In this document: one piece after another, positions 1 to 8,473 of the stretch | Layout of the letters: every line of letters starts with the position of its first letter | Numbering within the stretch: the stretch's first letter is position 1 | NCBI GenBank assembly: GCA_026387965.1 | Contig: JAPLKR010000099.1 | Coordinates: 1 to 34,437, forward strand | Source of the DNA: Fusobacteriota bacterium | Lineage (GTDB): Bacteria; Fusobacteriota; Fusobacteriia; JAPLKR01 | Length of the DNA: 34,437 nucleotides | Direction of reading: 5' to 3' | Program-made: the position numbers and the translations under genes | Notes under the pieces: generated by a model | The model's database searches: none | Seen by the model: the letters and a program-made list of their open reading frames with translations, nothing else | Told to the model about the DNA's origin: nothing

Positions 1-305
1 CCCCAATTAAAAATTATTCCTCTGGAATGAAGGCGCGGCTTGGATTTGCTATTGCTACGGTTGTAAAGCCAGAAATTTTAATAGTTGACGAAGTGCTTTC
101 AGTGGGGGATTATAAATTTAAAGAAAAATCAGAAAATAAAATTATTGAGATGATAAAAGAGGGAACGACGGTATTATTTGTCTCTCATAATATTAATCAA
201 GTTAAGAAGGTTTGTAATAAAGTATTGTGGTTAGAGCAAGGGTGTATGAAAGCTTTTGGACCAGCAGAAGAAATATGTAATCAATATCAGCAGGTGGCTG
301 ACTAG
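1..305 (+). CDS. Polysaccharide ABC exporter ATPase (Wzt/TagH type), C-terminal part
   Basis: The reading frame is already open at base 3, so the gene starts upstream of the window and only about the last 100 residues are visible. The visible part begins with the ABC signature YSSGMKARLGFA, followed by Walker B with its glutamate (ILIVDEVLSVGD) and the switch histidine (VLFVSHN). The D-loop wording 'DEVLSVGD' and the early end after the H-loop are typical of Wzt/TagH ATPases, which energise export of finished, lipid-linked polysaccharide or teichoic acid. It ends without the carbohydrate-binding C-terminal domain of some Wzt proteins. Twelve bases separate it from the next gene, so it is probably co-transcribed with the ribitol-phosphate genes, whose product it may export. 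The partner permease would lie upstream. ATPase family is sure; the substrate is inferred. Confidence 0.88.
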   Translation, partial: PIKNYSSGMKARLGFAIATVVKPEILIVDEVLSVGDYKFKEKSENKIIEMIKEGTTVLFVSHNINQVKKVCNKVLWLEQGCMKAFGPAEEICNQYQQVAD

Positions 306-317
306 GAAGGAGAAAAA

Positions 318-1001
318 ATGGAACTTATATTGCTCGCAGGTGGTGTTGGAAAACGTATGAAACAAACAATTCCAAAGCAACTATTACTTATTGGGGGTAA
401 ACCCATTATCATACATACATTAGAAAGAGTGGATTCAATTCAAGCGATATCGAAGATTATTATTACAACGCCAGCTGAATACATTGACCAGTTAAAGAAC
501 TTGGTAAGAAAATATAAGCTAAAAACCCCATTTATCGTAATTGAAGGTGGGGGCAGTAGGCAAGAATCGGTAAAAAAGGGACTTGAGTATGTTACTTCTG
601 AGCATGTTATGATTCATGAAGCGGTTAGACCTTTTGTACTTCGTGAAGAGTTTGAAGCCTTAATAGAGATGAAAGATGAAAATGTAACACTAGGACTCGA
701 TATTCCTTTTACTGTATTAGAGGGTAAAGATAAAATTGAAAAAATATTAGAGCGTTCGACTCTCTTTAATGTTCAACTGCCACAAAAATTTTCAACTAAA
801 AAATTAAAAATAGCACATGAATTTGCTGAAAAAGAACACAAAGAATTTACGGAAGATGCGAGTATGATTTTTTACTATTTAAATGAAGAGGTTAAAGTGA
901 AAAAAGGTACGGAATATAATATTAAAGTGACAACGCCAATAGATATGGTGATAGGAGAGATAATTTATAAAGACTTCATTTTAGGGAGGTCGTCGGTATG
1001 A
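318..1001 (+). CDS. IspD/TarI-type cytidylyltransferase, probably for D-ribitol 5-phosphate
   Basis: This 227-residue protein has the IspD-family nucleotide-binding start LLAGGVGKRM followed by the PKQ lysine motif, then HEAVRPF near residue 94 and TEDASM in the second half. The family transfers CMP from CTP to a polyol or erythritol phosphate. The next gene overlaps it by 4 bases and encodes a short-chain reductase, and two CDP-polyol phosphotransferases follow. That pairing matches the two halves of Haemophilus Bcs1, the bifunctional CDP-ribitol synthase, so ribitol 5-phosphate is the likely substrate. A housekeeping MEP-pathway IspD is the alternative but fits the context less well. A strong GGAAGGAG ribosome site precedes the ATG. 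Confidence 0.8.
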   Translation: MELILLAGGVGKRMKQTIPKQLLLIGGKPIIIHTLERVDSIQAISKIIITTPAEYIDQLKNLVRKYKLKTPFIVIEGGGSRQESVKKGLEYVTSEHVMIHEAVRPFVLREEFEALIEMKDENVTLGLDIPFTVLEGKDKIEKILERSTLFNVQLPQKFSTKKLKIAHEFAEKEHKEFTEDASMIFYYLNEEVKVKKGTEYNIKVTTPIDMVIGEIIYKDFILGRSSV

Positions 1002-1702
1002 GCACGTGTATTATAACTGGTGCAAGTCGTGGAATTGGTCGAGCGGTTGCCATTGAGCTTTCTAAGCGTAAAGAGATTCAAGATTTCATTCTTATTGCAC
1101 GAGATAGCGTTAAATTAGAGGAGACAAAAAAGCTGATGGCCCCTCACAATGAGATTCATATCTGTGCTGTGGATGTTGGGGATATTGATGAACTTTCTAA
1201 AATAGTTAACTGGGCTGGAGAAAGCTTTGGAAGTATCGACTACTTGCTCAATATTGCTGGTTATGCTGACCCACACTCTCTGATTGATACGACAAATGAG
1301 AATTGGGAGACCACGTATAAAGTAAATGTACAAGCGCCTTTTGTTCTTATTCGTGAAAGCGTTCCCTATATGAAAGAAAAGGGTGGGGTAATTCTTAATG
1401 TAGCGTCAACTGCGGGAATAACTCCACGACCAGGTTGGCTCGCTTATTCAAGTTCGAAAGCTGCTATTATTAGTATGAGCGAAACCTTAACAGATGAGCT
1501 AATGGAGTATGGAATTAAAGTTTATTGCATCTCTCCAGGGCGCTGTGCAACTGACCTTCGAAGAGCTTTAGCGCCTGATGAAGACCAAAGTAAAATTATG
1601 CAACCTTCACATGTCGCAAAAGTCATTTCAAATATGATTTTTGAAAACGAAAATTGTTTAGATGGGCAAAATATTATTGTAAGAAAACCTGTACTGAGAT
1701 AA
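998..1702 (+). CDS. Short-chain dehydrogenase, probable ribulose 5-phosphate reductase for CDP-ribitol
   Basis: This is a classical SDR of 234 residues. It has the TGASRGIG cofactor loop at 7-14, NIAG at 85-88, and the catalytic set N110, S137, Y150 and K154. The SDR fold uses NAD(P)H; here it would reduce D-ribulose 5-phosphate to D-ribitol 5-phosphate for the preceding cytidylyltransferase. Gram-positive TarJ does this with an unrelated medium-chain alcohol dehydrogenase, whereas Haemophilus Bcs1 uses an SDR domain fused to the cytidylyltransferase. Here the two are separate genes with an ATGA overlap, so translation is probably coupled. Family is certain; the substrate rests on context. 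Confidence 0.78.
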   Translation: MSTCIITGASRGIGRAVAIELSKRKEIQDFILIARDSVKLEETKKLMAPHNEIHICAVDVGDIDELSKIVNWAGESFGSIDYLLNIAGYADPHSLIDTTNENWETTYKVNVQAPFVLIRESVPYMKEKGGVILNVASTAGITPRPGWLAYSSSKAAIISMSETLTDELMEYGIKVYCISPGRCATDLRRALAPDEDQSKIMQPSHVAKVISNMIFENENCLDGQNIIVRKPVLR

Positions 1703-1714
1703 CTGGGAGGACAT

Positions 1715-2986
1715 ATGTTGGCAAGTTTTGCGCTATTAGAATTTATTATCATCATTGTCCTTATTTTTATTATACTAAATCTCAATAATTGGCAAAATTA
1801 TAAAATTGCAAAACTCTATATTGAGTGGTTATTCTCACGTTTATTTGTGGCGTTTCCACGAGATTCTAAGTTGGTAGTATTTAGTTCTGAGCAGGGAAAG
1901 AAAATGGGGGGGAATCCCTATTTTCTTTACTTAAAGGCTAAAAAAATCTACCCCGAATATAGACTTATTTGGGTTTTGAAAAACAGTATTGAAGTTGAGC
2001 GTTTAAATACGATAGGAATTAAGTGCTACTACGGCAAAAGTTTAAAAGGAGCATGGGTTCAAATGCGGGCTAAAATGATTGTACATTCACACTCTATTGT
2101 GGATGATTTTATTAAATCTTTTGTGAGTGGTGCCGTTTCCATTAATACGTGGCATGGTGTTGGATTAAAAAAAGTATGGGGAGCTAATAGCAAAACATTT
2201 ACCTATAAGATAATGAAGGGGAAAAGCAAATTAAAACGTTTTTTAAAGCTTCCGTTAGTCTATATGAATCGAACGGTTAAGTCATACATGATATCTACTA
2301 GCGATAGAGTTTCAAAGTATTATCCAGAAACTTTTTTAGTTTCATCAAACGAAGTTTTTAATTTAGGGCAGGCGCGAAATGATGTTTTTTTTGAACCTTT
2401 AGAGGAAGAAAAAAAACTTCCTGAGCTAATTTTAAATAAAAAAATTATTTTATATATGCCAACACATAGACAAAATGGAAATAGTGAAATTCCGCTTTCT
2501 AAATGGTTAGATTATGATAAAATTGATGCTATGTGCGAAAAATATGGCTACAAATTCATCATTAAACTTCACCCATTTAATAAGCCACAAGAGGTGAAAG
2601 CGTATAAAAATATACTAGATTATACATCAACGCCACTTGATACACAGATACTCCTCAAATATACAGATATCTTAGTCACTGATTATTCAAGTTGCTATAC
2701 AGACTATTTAATACTTGATCGGCCTGTCATTTTTTTCGCATATGATTTATATGAGTATTTAGCGCAAGATAGAAATATGTATTTTAATTTTTTTGAGGTA
2801 ACGCCAGGAATAATGGCTAAAACCAAAGCAGAGTTCATAGATGCTTTACAGATAACTTTAGAGGGTATAGATGATTTTGCTAGTGAGCGAAAACGTGTCT
2901 TAGATATATTTTATTCGAAAGAAAATCAAGGGTTGACAGCAGAAAAACAAGTTTCATATATCTTTGAAAAGTTTATGAAGGGGTAA
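1715..2986 (+). CDS. CDP-glycerol/ribitol phosphotransferase (TagF/TarL family), first copy
   Basis: This 423-residue protein belongs to the Glyphos_transf family. A single hydrophobic segment at about residues 6-24 would anchor it to the cytoplasmic face of the membrane. Family motifs are TWHGVG at 145-150, LHPF at 285-288 and TDYSS at 322-326; the histidines in the first two are the usual catalytic residues. These enzymes transfer polyol phosphate from a CDP-polyol to a lipid-linked acceptor, as primase or polymerase. The gene follows the CDP-ribitol pair by 12 bases and is preceded by a GGGAGG ribosome site. Whether it adds the first unit or polymerises cannot be read from the sequence. 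Confidence 0.88.
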   Translation: MLASFALLEFIIIIVLIFIILNLNNWQNYKIAKLYIEWLFSRLFVAFPRDSKLVVFSSEQGKKMGGNPYFLYLKAKKIYPEYRLIWVLKNSIEVERLNTIGIKCYYGKSLKGAWVQMRAKMIVHSHSIVDDFIKSFVSGAVSINTWHGVGLKKVWGANSKTFTYKIMKGKSKLKRFLKLPLVYMNRTVKSYMISTSDRVSKYYPETFLVSSNEVFNLGQARNDVFFEPLEEEKKLPELILNKKIILYMPTHRQNGNSEIPLSKWLDYDKIDAMCEKYGYKFIIKLHPFNKPQEVKAYKNILDYTSTPLDTQILLKYTDILVTDYSSCYTDYLILDRPVIFFAYDLYEYLAQDRNMYFNFFEVTPGIMAKTKAEFIDALQITLEGIDDFASERKRVLDIFYSKENQGLTAEKQVSYIFEKFMKG

Positions 2987-2987
2987 A

Positions 2988-4127
2988 ATGAAAAAAATAA
3001 CCAAAGCGTGTGTTTTTTTTATTGAAAATCTACTGATTAAAGTGTTTTCCATAGCTAAGGTAAAGAAGAGTTACATCATGTTAGATTCTTGGAACGGCCG
3101 AGAATTTAGCGGGGATATTAAGGTGCTTTACGATTACTTGGTAGAGCATTTTTCGCATGCAAACTTTATTTTAGTTACAAAACAGAGCCGTGTAGTGAGC
3201 TGTAAAATAAGAGAAGTTTCAAGAAAAAGTTTGAAGTATTATTATTTTAGGGCTTGCTCTTATCATTACATTACGAATTATTACTATGTTAACCAGTTAA
3301 GAAGCGTAAAAACACGCAGAAACACGCATTATATTTTAGTGTGGCATGCAGCAGGGATATTTAAAAAAATTGGAAAAAGTACAGCAGATAGTCAAGGGAA
3401 ACGTGCGATAAACAAAGCAGGGAAAAACATCTCGGCGTTAATTGTAAGTTCAAAGCATGTGAAAGAAGTTTATGCCAGAGACCTTGGAATAACCAAAGAG
3501 AGAGTCGTAACAACCGGAATATTTAGAAGCGACTTTATTGTAAAAAACAAGTTAACTAAAGCTAGTATTTTAGAAAAATATGGACTTGAGAAACTTGGTC
3601 TTAAGACAATAATTCTTTATGCGCCAACCATTCGTGATGATAAAAGTGTAGATTTTCTGCCAGATTTTAAAGTTATGAAAGAAACATTAGGTTCAAAATA
3701 TAGCGTGGTACTTCAACTTCATCCTATGAATGGAAGGTATCAAGTAGATGAGGCGGTGAACGATTTTGTTTTGCAAATTCAAACAGCAACTTCCGAAGAG
3801 TTAATGATTTGTGCCGACATTATGATCACTGATTATTCGTCGTTGATATTTGATTTTGCGTATTTTCAAAGACCGATGGTATTTTACATTCCTGATGGAG
3901 AAAATTATATTTCTTCTAAAGGATTTTATATTGATTATTTTGAAAACACACCGGGTAAAAAAGCAATAAATAGCCAAGAACTTATCGAATCTATACTTAC
4001 GACTCAAAAAGATTTTAAAAGATATCAAGGAGTTCGTGATGTTCTACTTGAATATTCTCAAATGGATGGAAGAGCGTGCGAGCGGTTTGTAGAAATGTTT
4101 TTTAAGGAGCAACCATGGTTGAAATAA
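2988..4127 (+). CDS. CDP-glycerol/ribitol phosphotransferase (TagF/TarL family), second copy
   Basis: A second, diverged Glyphos_transf protein of 379 residues. It carries WHAAG at 119-123, YAPTIRDD at about 211-218, LHPM at 244-247 and TDYSS at 281-285. It lacks the clear membrane anchor of its neighbour. It starts two bases after the previous stop and overlaps the next gene by 13 bases, so the module is tightly coupled. Two such enzymes side by side is the arrangement of TarK/TarL or TagB/TagF pairs, where one primes the linkage unit and the other polymerises. The assignment of roles is open. Confidence 0.87.
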   Translation: MKKITKACVFFIENLLIKVFSIAKVKKSYIMLDSWNGREFSGDIKVLYDYLVEHFSHANFILVTKQSRVVSCKIREVSRKSLKYYYFRACSYHYITNYYYVNQLRSVKTRRNTHYILVWHAAGIFKKIGKSTADSQGKRAINKAGKNISALIVSSKHVKEVYARDLGITKERVVTTGIFRSDFIVKNKLTKASILEKYGLEKLGLKTIILYAPTIRDDKSVDFLPDFKVMKETLGSKYSVVLQLHPMNGRYQVDEAVNDFVLQIQTATSEELMICADIMITDYSSLIFDFAYFQRPMVFYIPDGENYISSKGFYIDYFENTPGKKAINSQELIESILTTQKDFKRYQGVRDVLLEYSQMDGRACERFVEMFFKEQPWLK

Positions 4128-5014
4128 TTTTAGCAACATATAATGGCGAAAAATATTTGCGTGAACAATTAGAGTCAATTCTCTCTCAAAATATCACTGA
4201 ATTTAAGGTGCTGATTCGAGATGATTGCTCAACTGATGAGACACATTCTATCATAACAGAGTATGAAAAAAAAGATAAAAGGATTCATATAATTGAGGAT
4301 AAAAAAGGTAATCTAGGGTATGTGAATAATTTTTTTGAACTGTTGAGTTATACACGATGTGAATATGTGCTGTTTTCAGATCAAGATGATGTGTGGCAGA
4401 GAGATAAAATTGAAAAAATGCTCAAAGTGGCATATTTTGAACTTCAACTCGTAGGTAAAACAATCCCGCTTCTGGTTCACCACGACGTTACTTTGACAGA
4501 AGAAAATTTAAAGGAAAAAGGACTATTAATAAAACGAAAAGGGGTAAAAGAGGGAATTCAAAACTTTTTCTTTCAAAATATTGTGCAAAGTGCCGCAATG
4601 ATGATTAATCGCCCTCTGATAGAACTACTGAAAAAAAGACCACAAGAGATAAAATATCATGATAAATACATGCACTATATCGTAGAACTTTTTGGAAAAC
4701 GTAGTTTTATTCCAGAAAGTCTTATGTATTATAGGCAACATGGAAAAAACAGTGTGGGTCAAGAGAGTAATCAAAACAAAATTGAAAGATATGCTGAAAA
4801 CAATGGACAGATATTTCTGAGTTGGGAGCGAGAAGCCTTAATTTTTATTTTAAATAATTTCAAGGTTGACGAAGAAAATCGAGTGAAGATAAGCCAGTAT
4901 TTATACATTACAGATGTAAAAATTCCAAAAAAAGAGCGAATGAAGATTTTAAAGAGAAGTTTGATAAGTGTCCCCTTCAAGAAAATGTTGGCAATGAAAT
5001 GGTTGGGGAAATAA
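4115..5014 (+). CDS. Glycosyltransferase family 2, rhamnosyltransferase-like
   Basis: This 299-residue GT-A enzyme opens with ILATYNGEKYLREQL and RDDCSTDET, and has the metal-binding DQDDVW at 89-94. That motif is typical of the GT2 subgroup that includes O-antigen and capsule rhamnosyl- and galactosyltransferases. No membrane segment is apparent. It overlaps the preceding phosphotransferase gene by 13 bases and starts at an ATG behind AAGGAG. It is the last gene of this transcription unit, ending directly in a hairpin terminator. The donor sugar is unknown; it may decorate or interleave the ribitol-phosphate chain. Confidence 0.85.
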   Translation: MVEIILATYNGEKYLREQLESILSQNITEFKVLIRDDCSTDETHSIITEYEKKDKRIHIIEDKKGNLGYVNNFFELLSYTRCEYVLFSDQDDVWQRDKIEKMLKVAYFELQLVGKTIPLLVHHDVTLTEENLKEKGLLIKRKGVKEGIQNFFFQNIVQSAAMMINRPLIELLKKRPQEIKYHDKYMHYIVELFGKRSFIPESLMYYRQHGKNSVGQESNQNKIERYAENNGQIFLSWEREALIFILNNFKVDEENRVKISQYLYITDVKIPKKERMKILKRSLISVPFKKMLAMKWLGK

Positions 5015-5051
5015 AAAATGAGGTGTAGTAACAATTACGCCTCATTTTTTT
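5013..5051. terminator. Bidirectional intrinsic terminator between convergent genes
   Basis: A stem of about 13 pairs (AAAAATGAGGTGTA pairing with TACGCCTCATTTTT, one G-U pair) closes an 8-base loop. The run of T on the right serves the + strand operon and the run of A on the left gives a T run for the - strand operon. It lies exactly between two convergent glycosyltransferase genes. Confidence 0.85.
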
Positions 5052-5057
5052 ATACCG

Positions 5058-5861
5058 TTATATCCGTTTTAAGAAGGATAAAATTCTTCCTTTAAAGAAT
5101 GTGTTTTTAAGAAGAAAGAGGAGAAGTTTACAGCCTTCACTCTTTGCAAAATTAGATGAAAAAAATTCTGAATAAATTGCTTCAAATTGACCAATTTGAT
5201 AATATTTTTGATAATTTTGCTTGAGGGTGAAGTTGTGACTGTGGTAAACTTGTGCACGAGGGATATATCCAATTTTGTAGCCGACGCGGATGAGCTTCGC
5301 TGCAAGAAGAGAGTCCTCAGAGAGTGGCACAAGAAAATCATATCCCCCCATGATAAAAAAAAGAGTTCGATTTATGGCGGAGCAGGTATCGGAAAAAAAG
5401 GCATTTTTCCGTCCATAAATACTTTCAGTCTTTTTTGAACAAATCCGCTTACTTTCGGGATAGTTAAATTCACGTATGAGTTTTTCAATGTATTTAGCTT
5501 TTTTGTAAGGGACTTGTCTTGCAAAGACGGCGTCACACTCATTATCTATGAGTGGAGCTGTGAGTTCAAATAGCCAAGAATCATTCACGGGGAGAGCGTC
5601 TTGTGTCATGAAAACCAAAATATCACCTGTTGATTTTTCAGCAGCTATGTGTCGCGTTATACCATGATTAAACTCATTTATACTGACTTCAAATACAATG
5701 TCTCCGTAGGTCTTAGCAAGAGACAAAGTAGAATCTAAAGAGGTTGTAACTGGAAAAATAAATTCAATTTCAAAACTGCCTTTTTGTCCTCGCACGGCGG
5801 TTACAAGATTTTCAAGATAGTAAGAAGCTTCAAAAAGTGGGATAATTAGTGAAATTTTCAT
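5058..5861 (-). CDS. Glycosyltransferase family 2, rhamnosyltransferase-like
   Basis: With the start chosen here the protein is 267 residues: MKISLIIPLFEASYYLENLV at the N terminus, then FNHGITRHIAAEKSTGD at about 64-80 and TQDALP at 86-91. The HGxTR...TQDA pattern is characteristic of GT2 rhamnosyltransferases of the RfbF group. An in-frame ATG lies 11 codons upstream, but that stretch overlaps the end of the upstream gene, whereas the chosen ATG is preceded by AAGGAG seven bases away. It follows the initiating sugar transferase in a two-gene unit, so it may add the second sugar of a repeat unit. The donor is inferred only. Confidence 0.85.
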   Translation of the reverse strand: MKISLIIPLFEASYYLENLVTAVRGQKGSFEIEFIFPVTTSLDSTLSLAKTYGDIVFEVSINEFNHGITRHIAAEKSTGDILVFMTQDALPVNDSWLFELTAPLIDNECDAVFARQVPYKKAKYIEKLIREFNYPESKRICSKKTESIYGRKNAFFSDTCSAINRTLFFIMGGYDFLVPLSEDSLLAAKLIRVGYKIGYIPRAQVYHSHNFTLKQNYQKYYQIGQFEAIYSEFFSSNFAKSEGCKLLLFLLKNTFFKGRILSFLKRI

Positions 5862-5874
5862 AAAATCTCCTTGT

Positions 5875-7275
5875 TTAGTAGGCATTTTCATCAAAAAAAC
5901 TTTTAGTCAGTGTTAGAAAAATGATTTGGATATCAAAGAAAATTGACCAATTTTCAATATAGTAGATATCGAATTTCAAACGTTTTTCAATATTTGAGTT
6001 TCCTCTAAGTCCATTGACTTGAGCCCACCCGGTTAATCCTGGTTTTACCCAATGCCTCACAAGATAGTTGTTGTAGGTATCGTAAAAATCTTTTGTTTGT
6101 GACACCATATGTGGGCGAGGGCCAACAAAACTCATGTCGCCTTTTAAAATGTTGAGAAGTTGAGGTAGCTCATCCAGATTATATTTTCTTAAAAAGGTAC
6201 CCATTTTTGTTTTTCTTGGATCATTCTCTGTTGCCACTTTGGTATCAGCTTCAAGGTTTTGCTTCATTGAACGGAATTTGTAAATATAAAATTCTTCTCC
6301 TCTAAATCCCGTTCTTATTTGTTTGAAAAAAATAGGCCCTGGGGAAGAAGTTTTGACCATAATAGAGATAACGATAAAAAATGGTGAGAGAATAACGATA
6401 AAAATAAGTGAAAAAAGAATATCGAAGCCCCTTTTAACTAATCGCGAAACTAAGCTACTAAGAGGAAAAGGCCTCGTTTGTATCATCGGAAGTCCAAGAA
6501 TATCTTCGATTTTAGGAACTGAAGGAAAATATTGGTATAGACTAGGAATGATTTTAACTTGTTTTCCTTCTTTTTCGCATGCAGAAATTATCATGGGAAT
6601 CAAATATTCTGAATTTGAATCAAGAGAAATAACGATTTCATCAATGCTTTTTTTTGCGATATAGTTGAAACATGAATCAAAATTTCCAAGATATGGAAGC
6701 GATTTAAGGTGTTGACTAGGTTCGCCTTCAAAATATCCTAAAATTTTATATCCCCAAGAGGGTGTTGCGTTTATGCGCGTTAAAAAATCTCGTGTAAGAG
6801 GATTGATGCCAATGATAATGACAAATTTACTGTTATATCCTTTTTTTCTAAAAATTCGCAAAATCATTCGAATGAGTAGACGTTCTATCGAGGAGAGGAT
6901 GAAAAGTGTTGGCACTAAAATGGTAATGTAGAACTTTGAGCTGTCAAATTGACCTGAAAAAGTAAAATATAAAGATAAGAGTGCTAAAAAAACAAGAAGC
7001 GCATAAAATATTTTTGAAATTTCTGATAGAAGTGATTTTTGGCGAAATCCTTGATAGAGCTTAAAAATATAAAAAAGTAGGATACAAGTTGCAATCATAT
7101 ACCAACATATATTTGGAATCATAATGGAAAGCACAAAGTTGTCCACCTGATCAATCGGTGATTTAAAAATAGAAAAACGAATAAGCCATGCAATATGAAT
7201 GGCAATATAGCAAATTATAATATCAATAAATATGAAAAAAAATATAAAAAATGGGGAAAAACGCCTGATTTTCAT
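5875..7275 (-). CDS. Initiating undecaprenyl-phosphate sugar phosphotransferase (WcaJ type)
   Basis: This is a 466-residue polyprenyl-phosphate glycosyl-1-phosphate transferase. The N-terminal third holds four to five hydrophobic membrane segments, the middle is a Rossmann-like CoA_binding_3 domain, and the C terminus is the bacterial sugar transferase domain with one more hydrophobic segment. Conserved pieces are FFKQIRTG, YKFRSM, LDELPQLLNI, SFVGPRPH and KPGLTGWAQVNG. The ending DENAY resembles WcaJ-family enzymes, which start repeat units with glucose 1-phosphate. It is transcribed away from tsaD and paired with a GT2. A second, different initiating transferase lies further right in the window, so the locus has two possible starters. 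Confidence 0.9.
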   Translation of the reverse strand: MKIRRFSPFFIFFFIFIDIIICYIAIHIAWLIRFSIFKSPIDQVDNFVLSIMIPNICWYMIATCILLFYIFKLYQGFRQKSLLSEISKIFYALLVFLALLSLYFTFSGQFDSSKFYITILVPTLFILSSIERLLIRMILRIFRKKGYNSKFVIIIGINPLTRDFLTRINATPSWGYKILGYFEGEPSQHLKSLPYLGNFDSCFNYIAKKSIDEIVISLDSNSEYLIPMIISACEKEGKQVKIIPSLYQYFPSVPKIEDILGLPMIQTRPFPLSSLVSRLVKRGFDILFSLIFIVILSPFFIVISIMVKTSSPGPIFFKQIRTGFRGEEFYIYKFRSMKQNLEADTKVATENDPRKTKMGTFLRKYNLDELPQLLNILKGDMSFVGPRPHMVSQTKDFYDTYNNYLVRHWVKPGLTGWAQVNGLRGNSNIEKRLKFDIYYIENWSIFFDIQIIFLTLTKSFFDENAY

Positions 7276-7306
7276 AGTTCACCTCGAGCTGTTCAATGAT
7301 AATGAC

Positions 7307-7335
7307 ATTGTACGATATTTATTGCTTTTGCGCAA
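7307..7335 (-). promoter_or_regulatory. Candidate promoter of the sugar transferase/GT2 unit
   Basis: Read on the - strand, TTGCGC and TACAAT are separated by 17 bases and lie about 30 bases upstream of the transferase start, which has a GAGGTGA ribosome site. The -10 box is good and the -35 box weak. Confidence 0.4.
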
Positions 7336-7391
7336 GAAGTGTGTAGTAATTTTTCGAATTATAAAATTAATTATAAATATGAATAAAAGCA

Positions 7392-7420
7392 TTGATAATA
7401 GAAGGATTAAATGTTAAAAT
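7392..7420 (+). promoter_or_regulatory. tsaD: Sigma70-type promoter of tsaD
   Basis: TTGATA and TAAAAT are separated by exactly 17 bases, and the -10 box ends 33 bases before the tsaD ATG. It is divergent from the candidate promoter of the sugar transferase, about 60 bases away. Confidence 0.6.
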
Positions 7421-7453
7421 AAACTATGAATTATAACGTCTGGAGTATAACAA

Positions 7454-8473
7454 ATGAAAATATTAGCTATAGAATCTTCGTGCGATGAGACATCTATTGC
7501 CGTTGTAGAAAATGGGAACAATGTATTATCTAATATCATATCGTCACAAATTGATATTCATAAGGTGTACGGTGGTGTAGTTCCTGAAATTGCTTCAAGA
7601 CACCATTTGAAAAACATTTCAGTGGTACTTCAAGAGTGTTTAGAGCAAGCAAAGTGCGAAATAGAAGAAATAGATGCGTTTGCAGTGACCTCTGCACCTG
7701 GACTGGTAGGCGCACTTCTAACGGGTGTTTCGTTCGCTAAAGGGTTGGCATATGGGTTTCAAAAGCCACTTATTCCTGTTCATCACATGCGCGCTCATAT
7801 ATATGCAAATTTTATTGAACACGAATTGGAGTTGCCTGCAATTGCGCTCGTTATCTCGGGAGGACATACTCAAATTGTTAAAATGACAGAGTCTCACGAG
7901 TTTATGCTACTAGGAGAGACGATGGATGATGCGGTCGGAGAGTGTTATGATAAAGTTGCGCGAATTTTAGGCCTGGGTTATCCAGGAGGACCTATTATAG
8001 ATAAACTCAGTAAAGAAGGAAAACCAACACTGACTATTCCAAAAACTAACGTTCAAGGGAGATATGATTTTAGTTTTAGTGGAATTAAGACTCACATGCT
8101 AAACTACATGAACCAGTGCGATATGAAAGGTGAAAAAATTGATGCCCCAACTGTAGCTGCTTCTTTTCAATACAACGTGGTATCAGGACTTATTGAAAAA
8201 GTAATTTTAGCGGCAAAGTCAGAAGCAATAGATACCATACTTCTTGCAGGTGGTGTTGCGGCAAATTCTGAACTTAGATTAAGGTTAGGGGAAAAATGCT
8301 TAGAAAATAATATACAACTACATTTCCCTAAAATGTCTTATTGTACAGATAATGCAGCCATGGTTGGCGTTGCTGCGTATCACAAATATATCCGAGAGAA
8401 AAACAAAGAGAAGTTTTTAGATTTTCTTGCACTCAATGCTATTTCAACGAGGGAAATAACTCAAGATGTATAA
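7454..8473 (+). CDS. tsaD: tRNA N6-threonylcarbamoyladenosine transferase TsaD
   Basis: TsaD transfers the threonylcarbamoyl group to A37 of ANN-decoding tRNAs together with TsaB and TsaE in the cytoplasm. The 339-residue protein is full length. It starts with the ASKHA phosphate-binding region ESSCDETS at 7-14, has metal ligands H111 and H115 in HHMRAH, the ISGGHTQ loop, DDAVGECYDKVAR, GGVAANS and the C-terminal CTDNAAM motif with its metal-binding aspartate. It is a housekeeping gene embedded in a polysaccharide locus, with its own promoter. The stop overlaps the prepilin-like gene by 8 bases, so the two are translationally linked. Confidence 0.97.
   Translation: MKILAIESSCDETSIAVVENGNNVLSNIISSQIDIHKVYGGVVPEIASRHHLKNISVVLQECLEQAKCEIEEIDAFAVTSAPGLVGALLTGVSFAKGLAYGFQKPLIPVHHMRAHIYANFIEHELELPAIALVISGGHTQIVKMTESHEFMLLGETMDDAVGECYDKVARILGLGYPGGPIIDKLSKEGKPTLTIPKTNVQGRYDFSFSGIKTHMLNYMNQCDMKGEKIDAPTVAASFQYNVVSGLIEKVILAAKSEAIDTILLAGGVAANSELRLRLGEKCLENNIQLHFPKMSYCTDNAAMVGVAAYHKYIREKNKEKFLDFLALNAISTREITQDV

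Noticed and set aside
5862-5894. An upstream in-frame ATG for the - strand GT2 gene.
   Set aside because: It overlaps the previous gene and lacks a ribosome site; AAGGAG marks the downstream ATG.
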